A stretch of 13,317 nucleotides of DNA from Natronohydrobacter sp. Its GTDB lineage: Bacteria > Pseudomonadota > Alphaproteobacteria > Rhodobacterales > Rhodobacteraceae. A program made the translations under genes and the position numbers. Location of the stretch: positions 1 to 13,317 of the forward strand of contig SKSL01000224.1 of the NCBI GenBank assembly GCA_007123015.1. The letters are read 5' to 3'. The notes beneath the pieces are model-generated. The model saw nothing but the letters and a program-made list of their open reading frames with translations, ran no database searches and was not told where the DNA came from. Shown here piece by piece: positions 1-7,573 of this stretch. How positions within the stretch are numbered: position 1 is the stretch's first letter; every line of letters starts with the position of its first letter.

Positions 1-80
1 AGCGGGGCCCCGTGAAGGTCACTCTGTGTCATGTCCCGGGGTTCGATCCGGTGCGTAACGTCAAGAAAATCGCGTGCCAT
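1..80 (-). CDS. Unrecognised protein, N-terminal fragment (runs off left edge)
   Basis: An ATG at 80 (reading leftward) opens 26 codons without a stop before the window ends. The encoded start is MARDFLDVTHRIEPRDMTQS, a polar stretch with no signal peptide or membrane segment. An AGAGGA ribosome binding site lies at 88-93, seven bases before the ATG, which is the main reason for calling a gene. An AT-rich stretch with a possible promoter lies further upstream. I do not recognise the family from so few residues. It points the same way as the efflux operon but lies over 400 bp downstream of it and is probably a separate transcription unit. The call rests only on the start signals and the open frame. 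Confidence 0.45.
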   Translation of the reverse strand, partial: MARDFLDVTHRIEPRDMTQSDLHGAP

Positions 81-510
81 CTGCTGCTCCTCTAAGCAAA
101 ACCGGTCCGGGTTCGCTGCAAATGAAAAACACAAGCCTTCCCCCTTGCGGCGCATTGAAAATAAGCAATGGATAAATGCCGTTCAATATTCGCAAGTGGA
201 ATTTCTCAAAAGTAATGCATATTTTTCATCTACTTAAATATACATCTTGGAAATAACTTTATCCGACAAGAAGGTGTTTTCAGACCCCGAGGCAAAGCAG
301 ACTGCGCCCGCCATGCCTGCTTCAGGCCGTCCGATGGCCCTGTCGCAAAACCGCAGAACCGCGTCCCGTGCACAGCCGCAGAGGTCGCGGCCCGAAGCGT
401 CAGACTTGCGGAGGATCATGATGATTGCAGTTCTGGTGATCGGCGGCAGCTGAGGCAGTCACAGGCTTTGTCTTTGTCGCCAATACAGAGGCAGGCAGAT
501 CGCGCAGCGC
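81..510. other. Intergenic region between efflux operon and left-edge gene
   Basis: No convincing gene was found in these 430 bases. Short open frames exist on both strands (247-453 rightward, 234-419 leftward) but they lack ribosome binding sites and have low-complexity, arginine-rich translations typical of shadow frames. The left half (about 120-255) is distinctly AT-rich and carries the candidate promoter. The right half is GC-rich. One imperfect hairpin (323-342, CAGGCC pairing with GGCCCTG around one bulged base) is present but has no adjacent T-run. No clear terminator for the pump gene could be identified. Confidence 0.5.
158..186 (-). promoter_or_regulatory. Possible sigma-70 promoter for the leftward gene at 80
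   Basis: On the minus strand TTGAAC (181-186) and TATTTT (158-163) are separated by exactly 17 bases, in the most AT-rich part of this end of the window. This would give a leader of about 70 bases before the ATG at 80. The match to the housekeeping consensus is moderate, and AT-rich stretches give such matches by chance, so it is a candidate only. Confidence 0.33.
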
Positions 511-3500
511 TCAGATGGCCTTGCTGGTGGCGGCGCGCGCGAGTTCGGCTTCCAGCCGTTTCTGCCCTGCTGCACGCGGTTGACTGTACCTCGCGAGCAA
601 CAGATAGGCGACCGGGGTCAGGTAAAGCGTGGCAAGTGTCGCCAGCCCCAGACCGCCAACGACGACCCAGCCCAGCGCCTCGCGCGCCTCGGCCCCCGGA
701 CCTGTGGACAGGACCAGCGGCAGCCCGCCCAGCACGGTAGAGGTCATGGTCATCATCACAGGCCGCAACCGGATGGTCGAGGCGTTCAGGATCGCATCGC
801 GCAATTCCACACCGTCATCGCGCAGCTGGTTGGCGAACTCGACGATCAGAATCCCGTTCTTGGCCATGATCCCCACCAAAAGCACCAGTCCGATCTGCGA
901 ATAGACATTCAGACTGACACCTGTAAACAAGAGCGCAAAGGCCGCACAGGCCAGCCCCAGCGGCACAGTCACCATGACCACCAGCGCTGAAATGAAACTT
1001 TCAAACTGTGCCGCCAGCACCAGGAACACGACAAGGATCGCAAATCCGAAAACCAGCAGAATCCCGCCCGATGTCTCATCCAGGGTTGCCGCTTCCGCAA
1101 GGGGCAGCAGGCGTTCGCCAGCAGGCAGGATATCAGCGCTCAGGCGTTCCGCTTCGGCCAGCGCGGTCCCCAGCGGGAATTCAGGTGACAGGCTCGCTGT
1201 GATCTGTACAGCGCGCTGCTGGTCTTCGCGGTTCAGCTGCGGGGCCGTCGCGGCTTCCTGCAAGGTGATGAAGGACGAGATCGGCAGGATCTGACCTCTT
1301 TCGGTGCGAATGAAGCTCTGTTCAAGATCACCGGGATCGCGGACCGGCGTGCGGGTCGACAGCATCTGGATATCATAGCTGCGATCATCAATGAAAACGC
1401 TGCCGACACTTCTGCCATCAAGCATCGCCTGCAACGCCTCGCCCAGACCATCCAGCGCAATCCCCAGATCAGAGGCGCGCTCGCGGTCAACCTCGATCGA
1501 GAGCTGCGGCTGCGTCACTTCAAAATCCAACCGCACATTCCCGAAGCGCCGGTCGTCATTCATGCGGTCTACCAGCGCCTGCGCATTATCCGACAGACTG
1601 TCAATATTATTGCCAAGAATGGCGAAGCTCAGGCCCCGGCCCGCGCCACGAATGCGCAGCGAATTGGGCTGGATCGCGAAGGCGCGCACACCGATCACAT
1701 CGCGCAGCCCTGCATTGATCTGTCCGACAATTTCCTGCTGGCTGCGCGCGCGCGCGTCCCAGTCGGCCAGCGTCATCACCATGAAAGCGCGATTGTCGCG
1801 CCCGCCCAGCCCGATGATCGAGAACAGATTGGTGACCTCGCCCGAGGCGCGCAGGGGGGCGATGATTTCCTCGATCTCGCGGACTTTCGCATCAGTGAAC
1901 TCAATCGACACCCCTTGCGGCGCCGTGACGCTGAGCAGCGCGACACCGCGATCTTCGGGCGGGGTCAGTTCCTGCTGAATGCTCTGGGCCGCAAACCAGC
2001 CAGTAACCGCGAAAAGCGCCGCCGCGATAATGACAACAAATGGCTGGCCCAGCGCAGCGTTCAGACTGCGCGCATAGAGATCTGCAAGCCAGGACCCGAA
2101 GCGCGCCACGGGGCCAGGCCGCGCTTTGGGGTCGGTTTCGCGCAGAAGCCGGCTGGCCAGCACCGGGCAGAGCGACAACGCCACAATAGAGGACAGCAGC
2201 ACTGCAAAGGCCAGGGTGAAGCCGAATTCTCGAAACAACCCGCCCGCCTGACCGGGCAGGAAGGACAAGGGCACGAAGACTGCGGCAAGCGTCGCAGTGG
2301 TGGTGACAACAGCGAAGAAGACTTGCCGCGTGCCCAGCACTGCGGCGGCGCGGGTGCCCAACCCCTGCGCGCGACGTCGCACGATGTTTTCCAGTACTAC
2401 AATTGCGTCATCGACGACCATGCCCGTGGCCAGAACCAAAGCGAGCAGTGTCAGGATATTGACCGAAAAGCCCACCAGATAGATGGCCGCGATTGTGCCG
2501 ATAAGCGCAATGGGCAAAGTGACGGCCGGGATCAATGTCGCGCGCGCATCGCGCAGAAACAGATAGATTGTCGCAATGACGATCAGCATGGCAATGCCCA
2601 GCGTCTTCATCACTTCGACAATCGCACCGCCGACAAACGTCGCCTCGTCCGAGGTCACGAAAATCCGCACATCATCGGGCAGGATGTCCTGCAATTCCGA
2701 AACAATGGCCCTGACATTGCGCGAGATATCGAGCGTGTTGCTTTGCGCCTGCCGGATAATTCCCAGCCCGATGCCGGTTTCGCCATTGGCGCGCAGGATC
2801 GTCTCGCCCGGCGCCGGGCCAAGCGTGACAATGGCGACATCGCCAAGCCGCACATCTTCGCGCAGCACAAGCGCCTCGAAGGCTTCAGGTGTCTGGACAT
2901 TGGCCGTGGTGCGGACCTGAATGCTCTGGCGGTCACTGGCCAGCGCCCCCGCGGGCACGTCAAAGGACACATTGCGCAATGCCGCCCGGATATCGGCAAC
3001 ATTAAGCCCACGCGCCGCAAGCTCCAGCATATCAATATCGACGCGGAAAATGGCCTCGCGGTCGCCGAAAACCTGCAGATCGGCCACACCGGGGGCTGAA
3101 ATCAGCCGGTCTTCGACCAGATCTTCGACCAGCCGGGTCAGATCCTGCACCGACCGCGCGGGCGAAGTGACGGAAATCCGCATCACCGGATCGGAATCGC
3201 TATCTGCCTTGATGATACGCGGCTCGTCCACACCAGCGGGCAGCGCATTGCGGATACGCCCGATGGCGTCGCGGATTTCAGCTGCGGCTGCGTCGATATT
3301 CGTCGCGTCACTGAATTCAGCCACGACCCGAGAGCGGCCGAAACGCGATTCCGACGAGATATTCTGCACACCCGAGACGCGGCTGACGGCCCCCTCGATC
3401 CGCGAGGTCACTTCACGGTCAATGCTCTCTGGCCCGGCACCGCCGAATTGCGTGGTGACGGTGATGACAGGCCGGTCCACATCCGGCAATTCGCGCACTT

Positions 3501-3669
3501 CGACAGCGAAGAGCGCTGCAAGACCCGCGATCACGATCAGCGCGCTGAACACAAAGGCCAGGATCGGTCGGCGCACGAACAGCGCTATGCCAGAGCGGGC
3601 GATTTCGCGCATCTCTGTGTCATTCTGGGCCGTGTTCTGGTCAGCGGCGGTCCGGGAAGACTGTGTCAT
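511..3669 (-). CDS. RND multidrug efflux pump, inner-membrane transporter (HAE1/AcrB family)
   Basis: Proton-driven antiporter that, with the adaptor encoded just upstream and an outer-membrane channel, expels small molecules across the envelope. The 1052-residue length is normal for the family. The first membrane helix (about residues 32-52) is followed by a large periplasmic loop (about 55-345, containing PDVDRPVITVTTQFGGAGPE), then helices 2-6, a second periplasmic loop and helices 7-12. The proton-relay residues are present: the Asp pair D420-D421 in VVDDAIVVLENIVRR (helix 4) and K937 in GIMAKNGILIVEF (helix 10). It lacks the metal-pump signature and is best read as a hydrophobe/amphiphile exporter; the substrate cannot be told. 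The start at 3669 is 13 bases after the adaptor stop, so the two are surely co-transcribed. A possible later start is M20 (MREIARSG), just before the cytoplasmic helix preceding TM1. The tail is short and charged. Confidence 0.96.
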   Translation of the reverse strand: MTQSSRTAADQNTAQNDTEMREIARSGIALFVRRPILAFVFSALIVIAGLAALFAVEVRELPDVDRPVITVTTQFGGAGPESIDREVTSRIEGAVSRVSGVQNISSESRFGRSRVVAEFSDATNIDAAAAEIRDAIGRIRNALPAGVDEPRIIKADSDSDPVMRISVTSPARSVQDLTRLVEDLVEDRLISAPGVADLQVFGDREAIFRVDIDMLELAARGLNVADIRAALRNVSFDVPAGALASDRQSIQVRTTANVQTPEAFEALVLREDVRLGDVAIVTLGPAPGETILRANGETGIGLGIIRQAQSNTLDISRNVRAIVSELQDILPDDVRIFVTSDEATFVGGAIVEVMKTLGIAMLIVIATIYLFLRDARATLIPAVTLPIALIGTIAAIYLVGFSVNILTLLALVLATGMVVDDAIVVLENIVRRRAQGLGTRAAAVLGTRQVFFAVVTTTATLAAVFVPLSFLPGQAGGLFREFGFTLAFAVLLSSIVALSLCPVLASRLLRETDPKARPGPVARFGSWLADLYARSLNAALGQPFVVIIAAALFAVTGWFAAQSIQQELTPPEDRGVALLSVTAPQGVSIEFTDAKVREIEEIIAPLRASGEVTNLFSIIGLGGRDNRAFMVMTLADWDARARSQQEIVGQINAGLRDVIGVRAFAIQPNSLRIRGAGRGLSFAILGNNIDSLSDNAQALVDRMNDDRRFGNVRLDFEVTQPQLSIEVDRERASDLGIALDGLGEALQAMLDGRSVGSVFIDDRSYDIQMLSTRTPVRDPGDLEQSFIRTERGQILPISSFITLQEAATAPQLNREDQQRAVQITASLSPEFPLGTALAEAERLSADILPAGERLLPLAEAATLDETSGGILLVFGFAILVVFLVLAAQFESFISALVVMVTVPLGLACAAFALLFTGVSLNVYSQIGLVLLVGIMAKNGILIVEFANQLRDDGVELRDAILNASTIRLRPVMMTMTSTVLGGLPLVLSTGPGAEAREALGWVVVGGLGLATLATLYLTPVAYLLLARYSQPRAAGQKRLEAELARAATSKAI

Positions 3670-3682
3670 GGCAGGGCCTTGC

Positions 3683-4900
3683 TCAGATATCAGGTGTGGT
3701 ATCAGCGCTATCGGTAGCCTTCAGGGTCAGGTCTTCAAGCGTGTCGGGATCCGGCGCAGGACGAATATCGCGTGGGGCGACCTGCGCGCCGGGGCGCAGG
3801 TTCTGCACGCCCTCGACCACGATCACGCTGCCCGCATCAAGGTCTGCGCGGACCAGCACGAAATCATCGCGCCGCTGCATGATCTCGATGGGTTTCCGCT
3901 GCGCCCGCGACGCTTCATCCAGCGCCCAGACAAAGGACCCGTTCCGGTCCCATTGGATCGCCAGCGGATCGACCAGCGGCAATTCTTCGCCGGGCAGTTC
4001 AAGTGTGACGCGTAGCGCCATACCCGGGCGCAGGCGGTCGTCCTCATTGTCGATCTCGCCCTGCACACGCACTGTCCGACTGCTCTGATCCACCCGGGCG
4101 TCAATCGCGCCAATCCGGCCAGAGCGCGCATCCTCGCTGCGCGCAAGCGGACTGGCTTGCAGATCGTCATCGACATTGATCAAGCCTATCAGCCGCTCGG
4201 GCACTTGAAAATCCACCAGCAGCAGGCTGCGGTCATCCAGACGGGCAAGTTCGGTGGATGTCGTGATCTGATTGCCAGCCTCGATATCCAGAACCCCCAG
4301 CCAACCCGAAATGGGCGCGACGATCTGGCGGCGGCGCAGCTCGAATTCCGCGTCGCGCAAATCAAGTTCGACGCGGTTCAGGGCCAGTTCTGCCTCGTCG
4401 ATCTGCACTTGTGTGGCCGAACCACTGGCGCGCAATTGTGCGACGCGATCCGCACGGACCTGTGCATCGCGCAGCGCGAGTTGCGCACGGGCGACAGCCA
4501 GCTGTTGCGCCTCATCGGTCAGTTCCGCCACCAGCGCACCCGCTTCGACCCAAGCCCCAGAGCGCACGGCTACGGATTGCAGCACACCCGCAACCTCCGA
4601 CGTCAAGGTAACGCTGCGCGCGGCACGCGCTGTCCCGATTGCCACCACGCGACTGTCCGAAGAGGCTGTTGACACTTCTGCAGCGATCACCTGCACATCC
4701 CCGCCACGCCCGAACGGAGGACCACCGCCCCCTGCAGCGCCATTGCCCTCGGCAATCGGTAGGCCGATGGCCCGTATCGGGGTCAATAGCCCCGCGCGCT
4801 CGAGGATCGGATGCGAGGACGGCAGGAACACGGCCCACCCGACCAAAGCCACGACGGCCAAGGCCAGCGAAAGAGAAATCAGTTTGATCCAGTATGACAT
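3683..4900 (-). CDS. RND efflux periplasmic adaptor subunit (HlyD/AcrA family)
   Basis: Adaptor that bridges the inner-membrane pump and an outer-membrane channel. As annotated it has 405 residues: an N-terminal membrane anchor or uncleaved signal (residues 4-26), then a Gly/Pro-rich linker (about 53-68). The first lipoyl half follows (about 95-128, VTLTSEVAGVLQSVAVRSG), then an alpha-hairpin coiled coil (about 130-190), the second lipoyl half (about 192-222, IVAPISGWLGVLDIEAGN), a beta-barrel (about 225-300) and the membrane-proximal domain (about 300-375). No lipobox Cys is visible. I chose the ATG at 4900 because GAGGA (4906-4910) sits five bases upstream. An in-frame ATG at 4951 would add 17 residues before the hydrophobic segment and has no good ribosome binding site. 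It is first in a two-gene operon with the pump. No TetR-type repressor lies next to it in this window. Confidence 0.93.
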   Translation of the reverse strand: MSYWIKLISLSLALAVVALVGWAVFLPSSHPILERAGLLTPIRAIGLPIAEGNGAAGGGGPPFGRGGDVQVIAAEVSTASSDSRVVAIGTARAARSVTLTSEVAGVLQSVAVRSGAWVEAGALVAELTDEAQQLAVARAQLALRDAQVRADRVAQLRASGSATQVQIDEAELALNRVELDLRDAEFELRRRQIVAPISGWLGVLDIEAGNQITTSTELARLDDRSLLLVDFQVPERLIGLINVDDDLQASPLARSEDARSGRIGAIDARVDQSSRTVRVQGEIDNEDDRLRPGMALRVTLELPGEELPLVDPLAIQWDRNGSFVWALDEASRAQRKPIEIMQRRDDFVLVRADLDAGSVIVVEGVQNLRPGAQVAPRDIRPAPDPDTLEDLTLKATDSADTTPDI

Positions 4901-4905
4901 GACGG

Positions 4906-4910
4906 TCCTC
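4906..4910 (-). promoter_or_regulatory. Ribosome binding site deciding the adaptor start
   Basis: GAGGA read leftward, five bases before the ATG at 4900. It supports the shorter adaptor over the ATG at 4951, whose upstream bases contain no comparable purine run. Confidence 0.6.
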
Positions 4911-5017
4911 GAACCAGATGTGCTGCGCGCGTGCCCCTGCGATTTGGGCATGACATAGGGCTCTTGGGCATAATCACCAGTCTAGAGTGAACGGCTGCGA
5001 TAAATAGGGCCTTACTG

Positions 5018-5032
5018 CCGACTGTGTGTCGG
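5018..5032. promoter_or_regulatory. Short inverted repeat upstream of the efflux operon
   Basis: CCGAC and GTCGG flank five bases (TGTGT), a perfect 5-bp dyad about 120 bp upstream of the adaptor start. Its position suits an operator for a regulator of the efflux genes, but such dyads are common in GC-rich DNA and no matching regulator is encoded nearby. It is recorded only as a candidate. Confidence 0.2.
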
Positions 5033-5517
5033 AAAAACGCAGTCCGGCGCATCGGCGATGCCATGCTGAGCGCTCTGCCGCATAAACCAGCAGGCAGGTC
5101 AGCAGTCCCAGCGACAGAGCAAGCCCCCGTCACGGGTTTCACCTGTTGAACCCTGCCACTATCGGCGCGCGCCCTTGCGTTGCCACGAAGGGCGGCGACA
5201 ACAATCCGGACGCCACCATAAGGAGCGCAGGGTCTGGTTCAACCCCAGCCGAGACTGCAACGCTGCCCGGCCCGAGGCAGCGACCCGGCACCTGCATCAC
5301 CAGCCTGATCGGTAGCCACACTCGAAATCGCCATCTTACGAGGGGCCCTTACGTGCTGGACGAAAGGGTCGCGACAGTCAGCAATTCCGGAACCTTTCAG
5401 CCATTCGCTGTCTGCGCACATATTCGCTTGCGATGGCAGCATCAGCGGCCTGCTGGTCGGAACATCACCTTTCAGGCCGCAGTGTGTCCGTCATGACTCT
5501 GCGCTCTTCCTCAGCAA

Positions 5518-5562
5518 AATGGTCAGCGCTCAATCCATTTGAACATTCGGCTGGTCACCATT
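5518..5562 (-). terminator. Possible hairpin terminator after the kinase gene
   Basis: Reading leftward, AATGGT (5557-5562) pairs with ACCATT (5518-5523), and CAGC (5550-5553) pairs with GCTG (5524-5527), leaving a three-base bulge and a loop of about 22 bases. The stem starts about 10 bases after the kinase stop at 5572 and ends in a run of only four T. The large loop and weak T-run make this a weak candidate for intrinsic termination. Confidence 0.28.
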
Positions 5563-5571
5563 AAGGTTGTG

Positions 5572-6933
5572 CTACTTGAGGCACGCCAGCATCACACTGA
5601 AGAGCTGCTCTTTACGAAAGGGCTTGGGCACGCAGCCGTCCATACCGATCTTACGGTATTCGATTTCATGATGACGCATCATATTCGCCGAGAGCGCGAT
5701 AATGGGGGTGCGCGTGATCTTCCTTTTGCACTCAGCATGCCTTATCGCGGCTGTTGCCTCCTGCCCGTTCATGATGGGCATCTGAATGTCCATCAAGATA
5801 AGATCCGGGCGCCTTTGCTCCCATGCTGCGATCAGAGCACTTCCATCCGAGACGATCTCAAGTGTCAGGTCCAAACTGTTCAGAAGGCTACGCAGAACCA
5901 GTTGATTTGTCTTGTTGTCTTCGGCCGCAAGGATCCGTAACGGGCGTTCAAGCAGCAAGCGCTTCAGGTCATCCTGATGGTTTCGGTCAGAAACCAACTT
6001 GGGCGGCTGTGCCGGACTGACCCTGAACCGCGCAGTGAAGGTTGCGCCACCGCATGCGTTGCTTTCGACGCTCAAGTCCCCATGCATCAGTTGACAGAAA
6101 CGTCGTGAAATCGACAGGCCCAACCCTGTGCCACCGAATTCCCGGGATATCGCAGAGTTACTTTGTTCATAAGGTTTGAACAGTCGATCCCTCTCCTCAG
6201 ACGAAATACCTTTGCCTGTATCCGCAACGATCAGAAACAATTCATGGCGGTCGTTGACAGCGCAAATATCAATTGAAACATGCACCGATCCCTTACTCGT
6301 GAACTTTATCGCATTGGAAACCAGATTGCCAAGGATCTGACGCAGCCGGTCCGGGTCGCCGCGAATCCATCCGTCGGCCCCGGGACCAAAAACAATCTTG
6401 AGGTCCAGCCCCTTCTCCTGCGCCTTCAAGGCGAACATCGCCTCGACAGATCGCACTGTGTCCAACAGGTTGAACGCGACTTCTTCAATCTCGTATTTTC
6501 CGGCTTCTATTTTCGATAAATCGAGAATGTCATTCAGAACAGTCTGCAAAAGGCGACCAGAATGCAGAACAACATTCAACATATCACGCTGTGCAAGAGT
6601 GAGGGACGTGTCATTCAGCGCTTCGGCCATTCCAAGAACGCCATTGAGGGGTGTCCGGATTTCATGGCTCATTGTCGCAAGAAAGACCGATTTCGCGGCA
6701 TTTGCAGCTTCTGCCTGAATCCTGGCCGCCTCAAAGTCAGCAGTTCGCTGACGTATTGCTTCTTCCAGTGACTCGGCCTGTTTGCGCAGAGCGGTATTGG
6801 CGTCATAAAGCTCACGGCTTTTGGCTTCCAGCAGCTGTTCCGCCTCTATCCGCGCCCGCCGCTCGCGGTCATAGCGCCTTCGGGCGACCGGGACGTCGCT
6901 CGAAAGAGGTGGAAGGCGATCTGGCTCGCGCAT
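5572..6933 (-). CDS. Soluble hybrid histidine kinase with C-terminal receiver, H-NOX-associated
   Basis: A 453-residue cytoplasmic kinase. An N-terminal charged coiled coil (about 20-80) leads into the dimerisation/phosphoacceptor domain with H90 in SHEIRTPLNG. The ATPase domain follows, with N-box N203 and N207 (LGNLVSNAIKF), G1 box DTGKG (238-242) and G2 box GGTGLGLS (267-274). The C-terminal receiver (about 332-450) has acidic pair E338-D339, phosphoacceptor D382 (LILMDIQMP), S415 at the usual Thr/Ser position, and K437. There is no membrane segment and no PAS, GAF or other sensor domain, so its signal presumably comes from the H-NOX protein encoded nine bases upstream, as in known H-NOX/HnoK pairs. 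The receiver would pass phosphate to an Hpt protein; none is encoded here. The start at 6933 is the only reasonable one, but its AGGA lies only one base from the ATG. The frame is the same as that of H-NOX, so coupled reinitiation or readthrough is possible. Confidence 0.93.
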   Translation of the reverse strand: MREPDRLPPLSSDVPVARRRYDRERRARIEAEQLLEAKSRELYDANTALRKQAESLEEAIRQRTADFEAARIQAEAANAAKSVFLATMSHEIRTPLNGVLGMAEALNDTSLTLAQRDMLNVVLHSGRLLQTVLNDILDLSKIEAGKYEIEEVAFNLLDTVRSVEAMFALKAQEKGLDLKIVFGPGADGWIRGDPDRLRQILGNLVSNAIKFTSKGSVHVSIDICAVNDRHELFLIVADTGKGISSEERDRLFKPYEQSNSAISREFGGTGLGLSISRRFCQLMHGDLSVESNACGGATFTARFRVSPAQPPKLVSDRNHQDDLKRLLLERPLRILAAEDNKTNQLVLRSLLNSLDLTLEIVSDGSALIAAWEQRRPDLILMDIQMPIMNGQEATAAIRHAECKRKITRTPIIALSANMMRHHEIEYRKIGMDGCVPKPFRKEQLFSVMLACLK

Positions 6934-6942
6934 TTCCTGCCG

Positions 6943-7488
6943 TCAGTCACGCAGCGTGATTGTGAAGTTGCAAGCATGCTCTCGGGTGCAGGCCAAATCC
7001 TGCCGATGAATGTCTGCGTGATGTCCGAAATGATCAACGCAACCTTCGACCAGCCCCTGACAAAAGTCATTCAGTGGCCGCGGCGAGCGATATGTCATGC
7101 AAAGCACATTCGGGCCAAGCCGCTCAGTGTCGAAACGAGGCAGTTCCGCGTCAGGATACAGCTTGCGGACTTCGACATGAACTTCGTCCTCGATTGCCGA
7201 GAGCATGGACAGAGCATCTGCCTTGTCAGTAAAGAATGATGGATAGCTGAGCACGAAATGCTCATGCATCCATTTGCCGAAAAGGCGTTGCAACTCTGCC
7301 GAAGGGGTTCCTGAATGCTTGGAAAAAGCCTCGACCAGCGTGATCAACTCTGTGCATGGGTAATTCCCAACAGTGGTATAGGCCCCGTCGGTTGAAAGCT
7401 CGCATTTATCAAGAACCTCGTCAACGGCTTCTTCGCCCATGACAGTCTCTGCCATCCGGATGAGTTCCACAAATACGATGCCCTTCAT
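6943..7488 (-). CDS. H-NOX heme nitric-oxide-binding sensor protein
   Basis: A 181-residue heme sensor of the HNOB family (bacterial relatives of the soluble guanylate cyclase heme domain). The N-terminus MKGIVFVELIRMAE is typical. The expected proximal heme ligand is H104 in DEVHVEV, with the conserved proline P117 (ELPRF) beside it. The heme-propionate motif YxSxR is present as Y133-R-S135-P-R137. F142 lies where O2-binding H-NOX proteins have the distal Tyr, which suggests selective NO binding. C143, H161, C167, H171 and C173 near the C-terminus may form a metal or redox site. I chose the ATG at 7488 because it gives the family's normal N-terminus and has AAGGTGG at 7492-7498. An in-frame ATG at 7563 would add 25 unrelated residues. 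It is first in an operon with the kinase, whose activity it probably controls. No cyclase or phosphodiesterase lies nearby. Confidence 0.94.
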   Translation of the reverse strand: MKGIVFVELIRMAETVMGEEAVDEVLDKCELSTDGAYTTVGNYPCTELITLVEAFSKHSGTPSAELQRLFGKWMHEHFVLSYPSFFTDKADALSMLSAIEDEVHVEVRKLYPDAELPRFDTERLGPNVLCMTYRSPRPLNDFCQGLVEGCVDHFGHHADIHRQDLACTREHACNFTITLRD

Positions 7489-7491
7489 GAG

Positions 7492-7498
7492 CCACCTT
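7492..7498 (-). promoter_or_regulatory. Ribosome binding site deciding the H-NOX start
   Basis: AAGGTGG read leftward just before the ATG at 7488. AAGG is six bases from the start codon. It supports the family-typical MKGIVF start over the upstream ATG at 7563. Confidence 0.65.
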
Positions 7499-7573
7499 TC
7501 ATGTTGCCGCGTCAAAGTCGGAAGGGCGGCCCAAACCCGCAGGCTACAAAGATCATCCGACACCTTGCACCTA

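Larger units (their letters stand above)
4911..5571. other. About 660 bp without a convincing gene, between adaptor and kinase
   Basis: This should hold the promoter of the efflux operon and the end of the H-NOX/kinase unit. No good -35/-10 pair was found reading leftward. Open frames in several phases (5146-5496 rightward, 5139-5321 and 5239-5442 leftward) are short, lack ribosome binding sites and resemble nothing I know. One leftward frame (about 5137 down to a TGA at 4974) encodes a hydrophobic stretch (LALSLGLLTCLLVYAAERSA) followed by a soluble tail, but it begins directly after a stop and has no ATG, GTG or TTG. This could be a decayed gene remnant or chance. Small palindromes occur: CCCGTCACGGG at 5126-5136 and an inverted repeat at 5018-5032. 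Confidence 0.5.

Noticed and set aside
39..54. GGTTCGATCC resembling a tRNA T-loop
   Set aside because: The flanking bases do not form a T-stem, no acceptor or anticodon arm is found, and the bases are better explained as the start of a coding region on the other strand.
1915..3099. Long rightward open frame of 394 codons opposite the RND pump
   Set aside because: It lies entirely antisense to a clear RND gene, with a low-complexity Arg/Gln/Gly-rich translation: a shadow of GC-rich coding DNA.
2921..4015. Rightward open frame of 364 codons crossing the pump/adaptor junction
   Set aside because: A Ser/Arg-rich shadow antisense to two well-supported genes.
5126..5136. CCCGTCACGGG palindrome considered as a terminator
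   Set aside because: The arms leave only one base for a loop and there is no T-run; at most it is a protein-binding dyad.
7489..7563. N-terminal extension of H-NOX from an ATG at 7563
   Set aside because: The 25 extra residues do not resemble the family, while the ATG at 7488 gives the canonical MKG start and has a good ribosome binding site.
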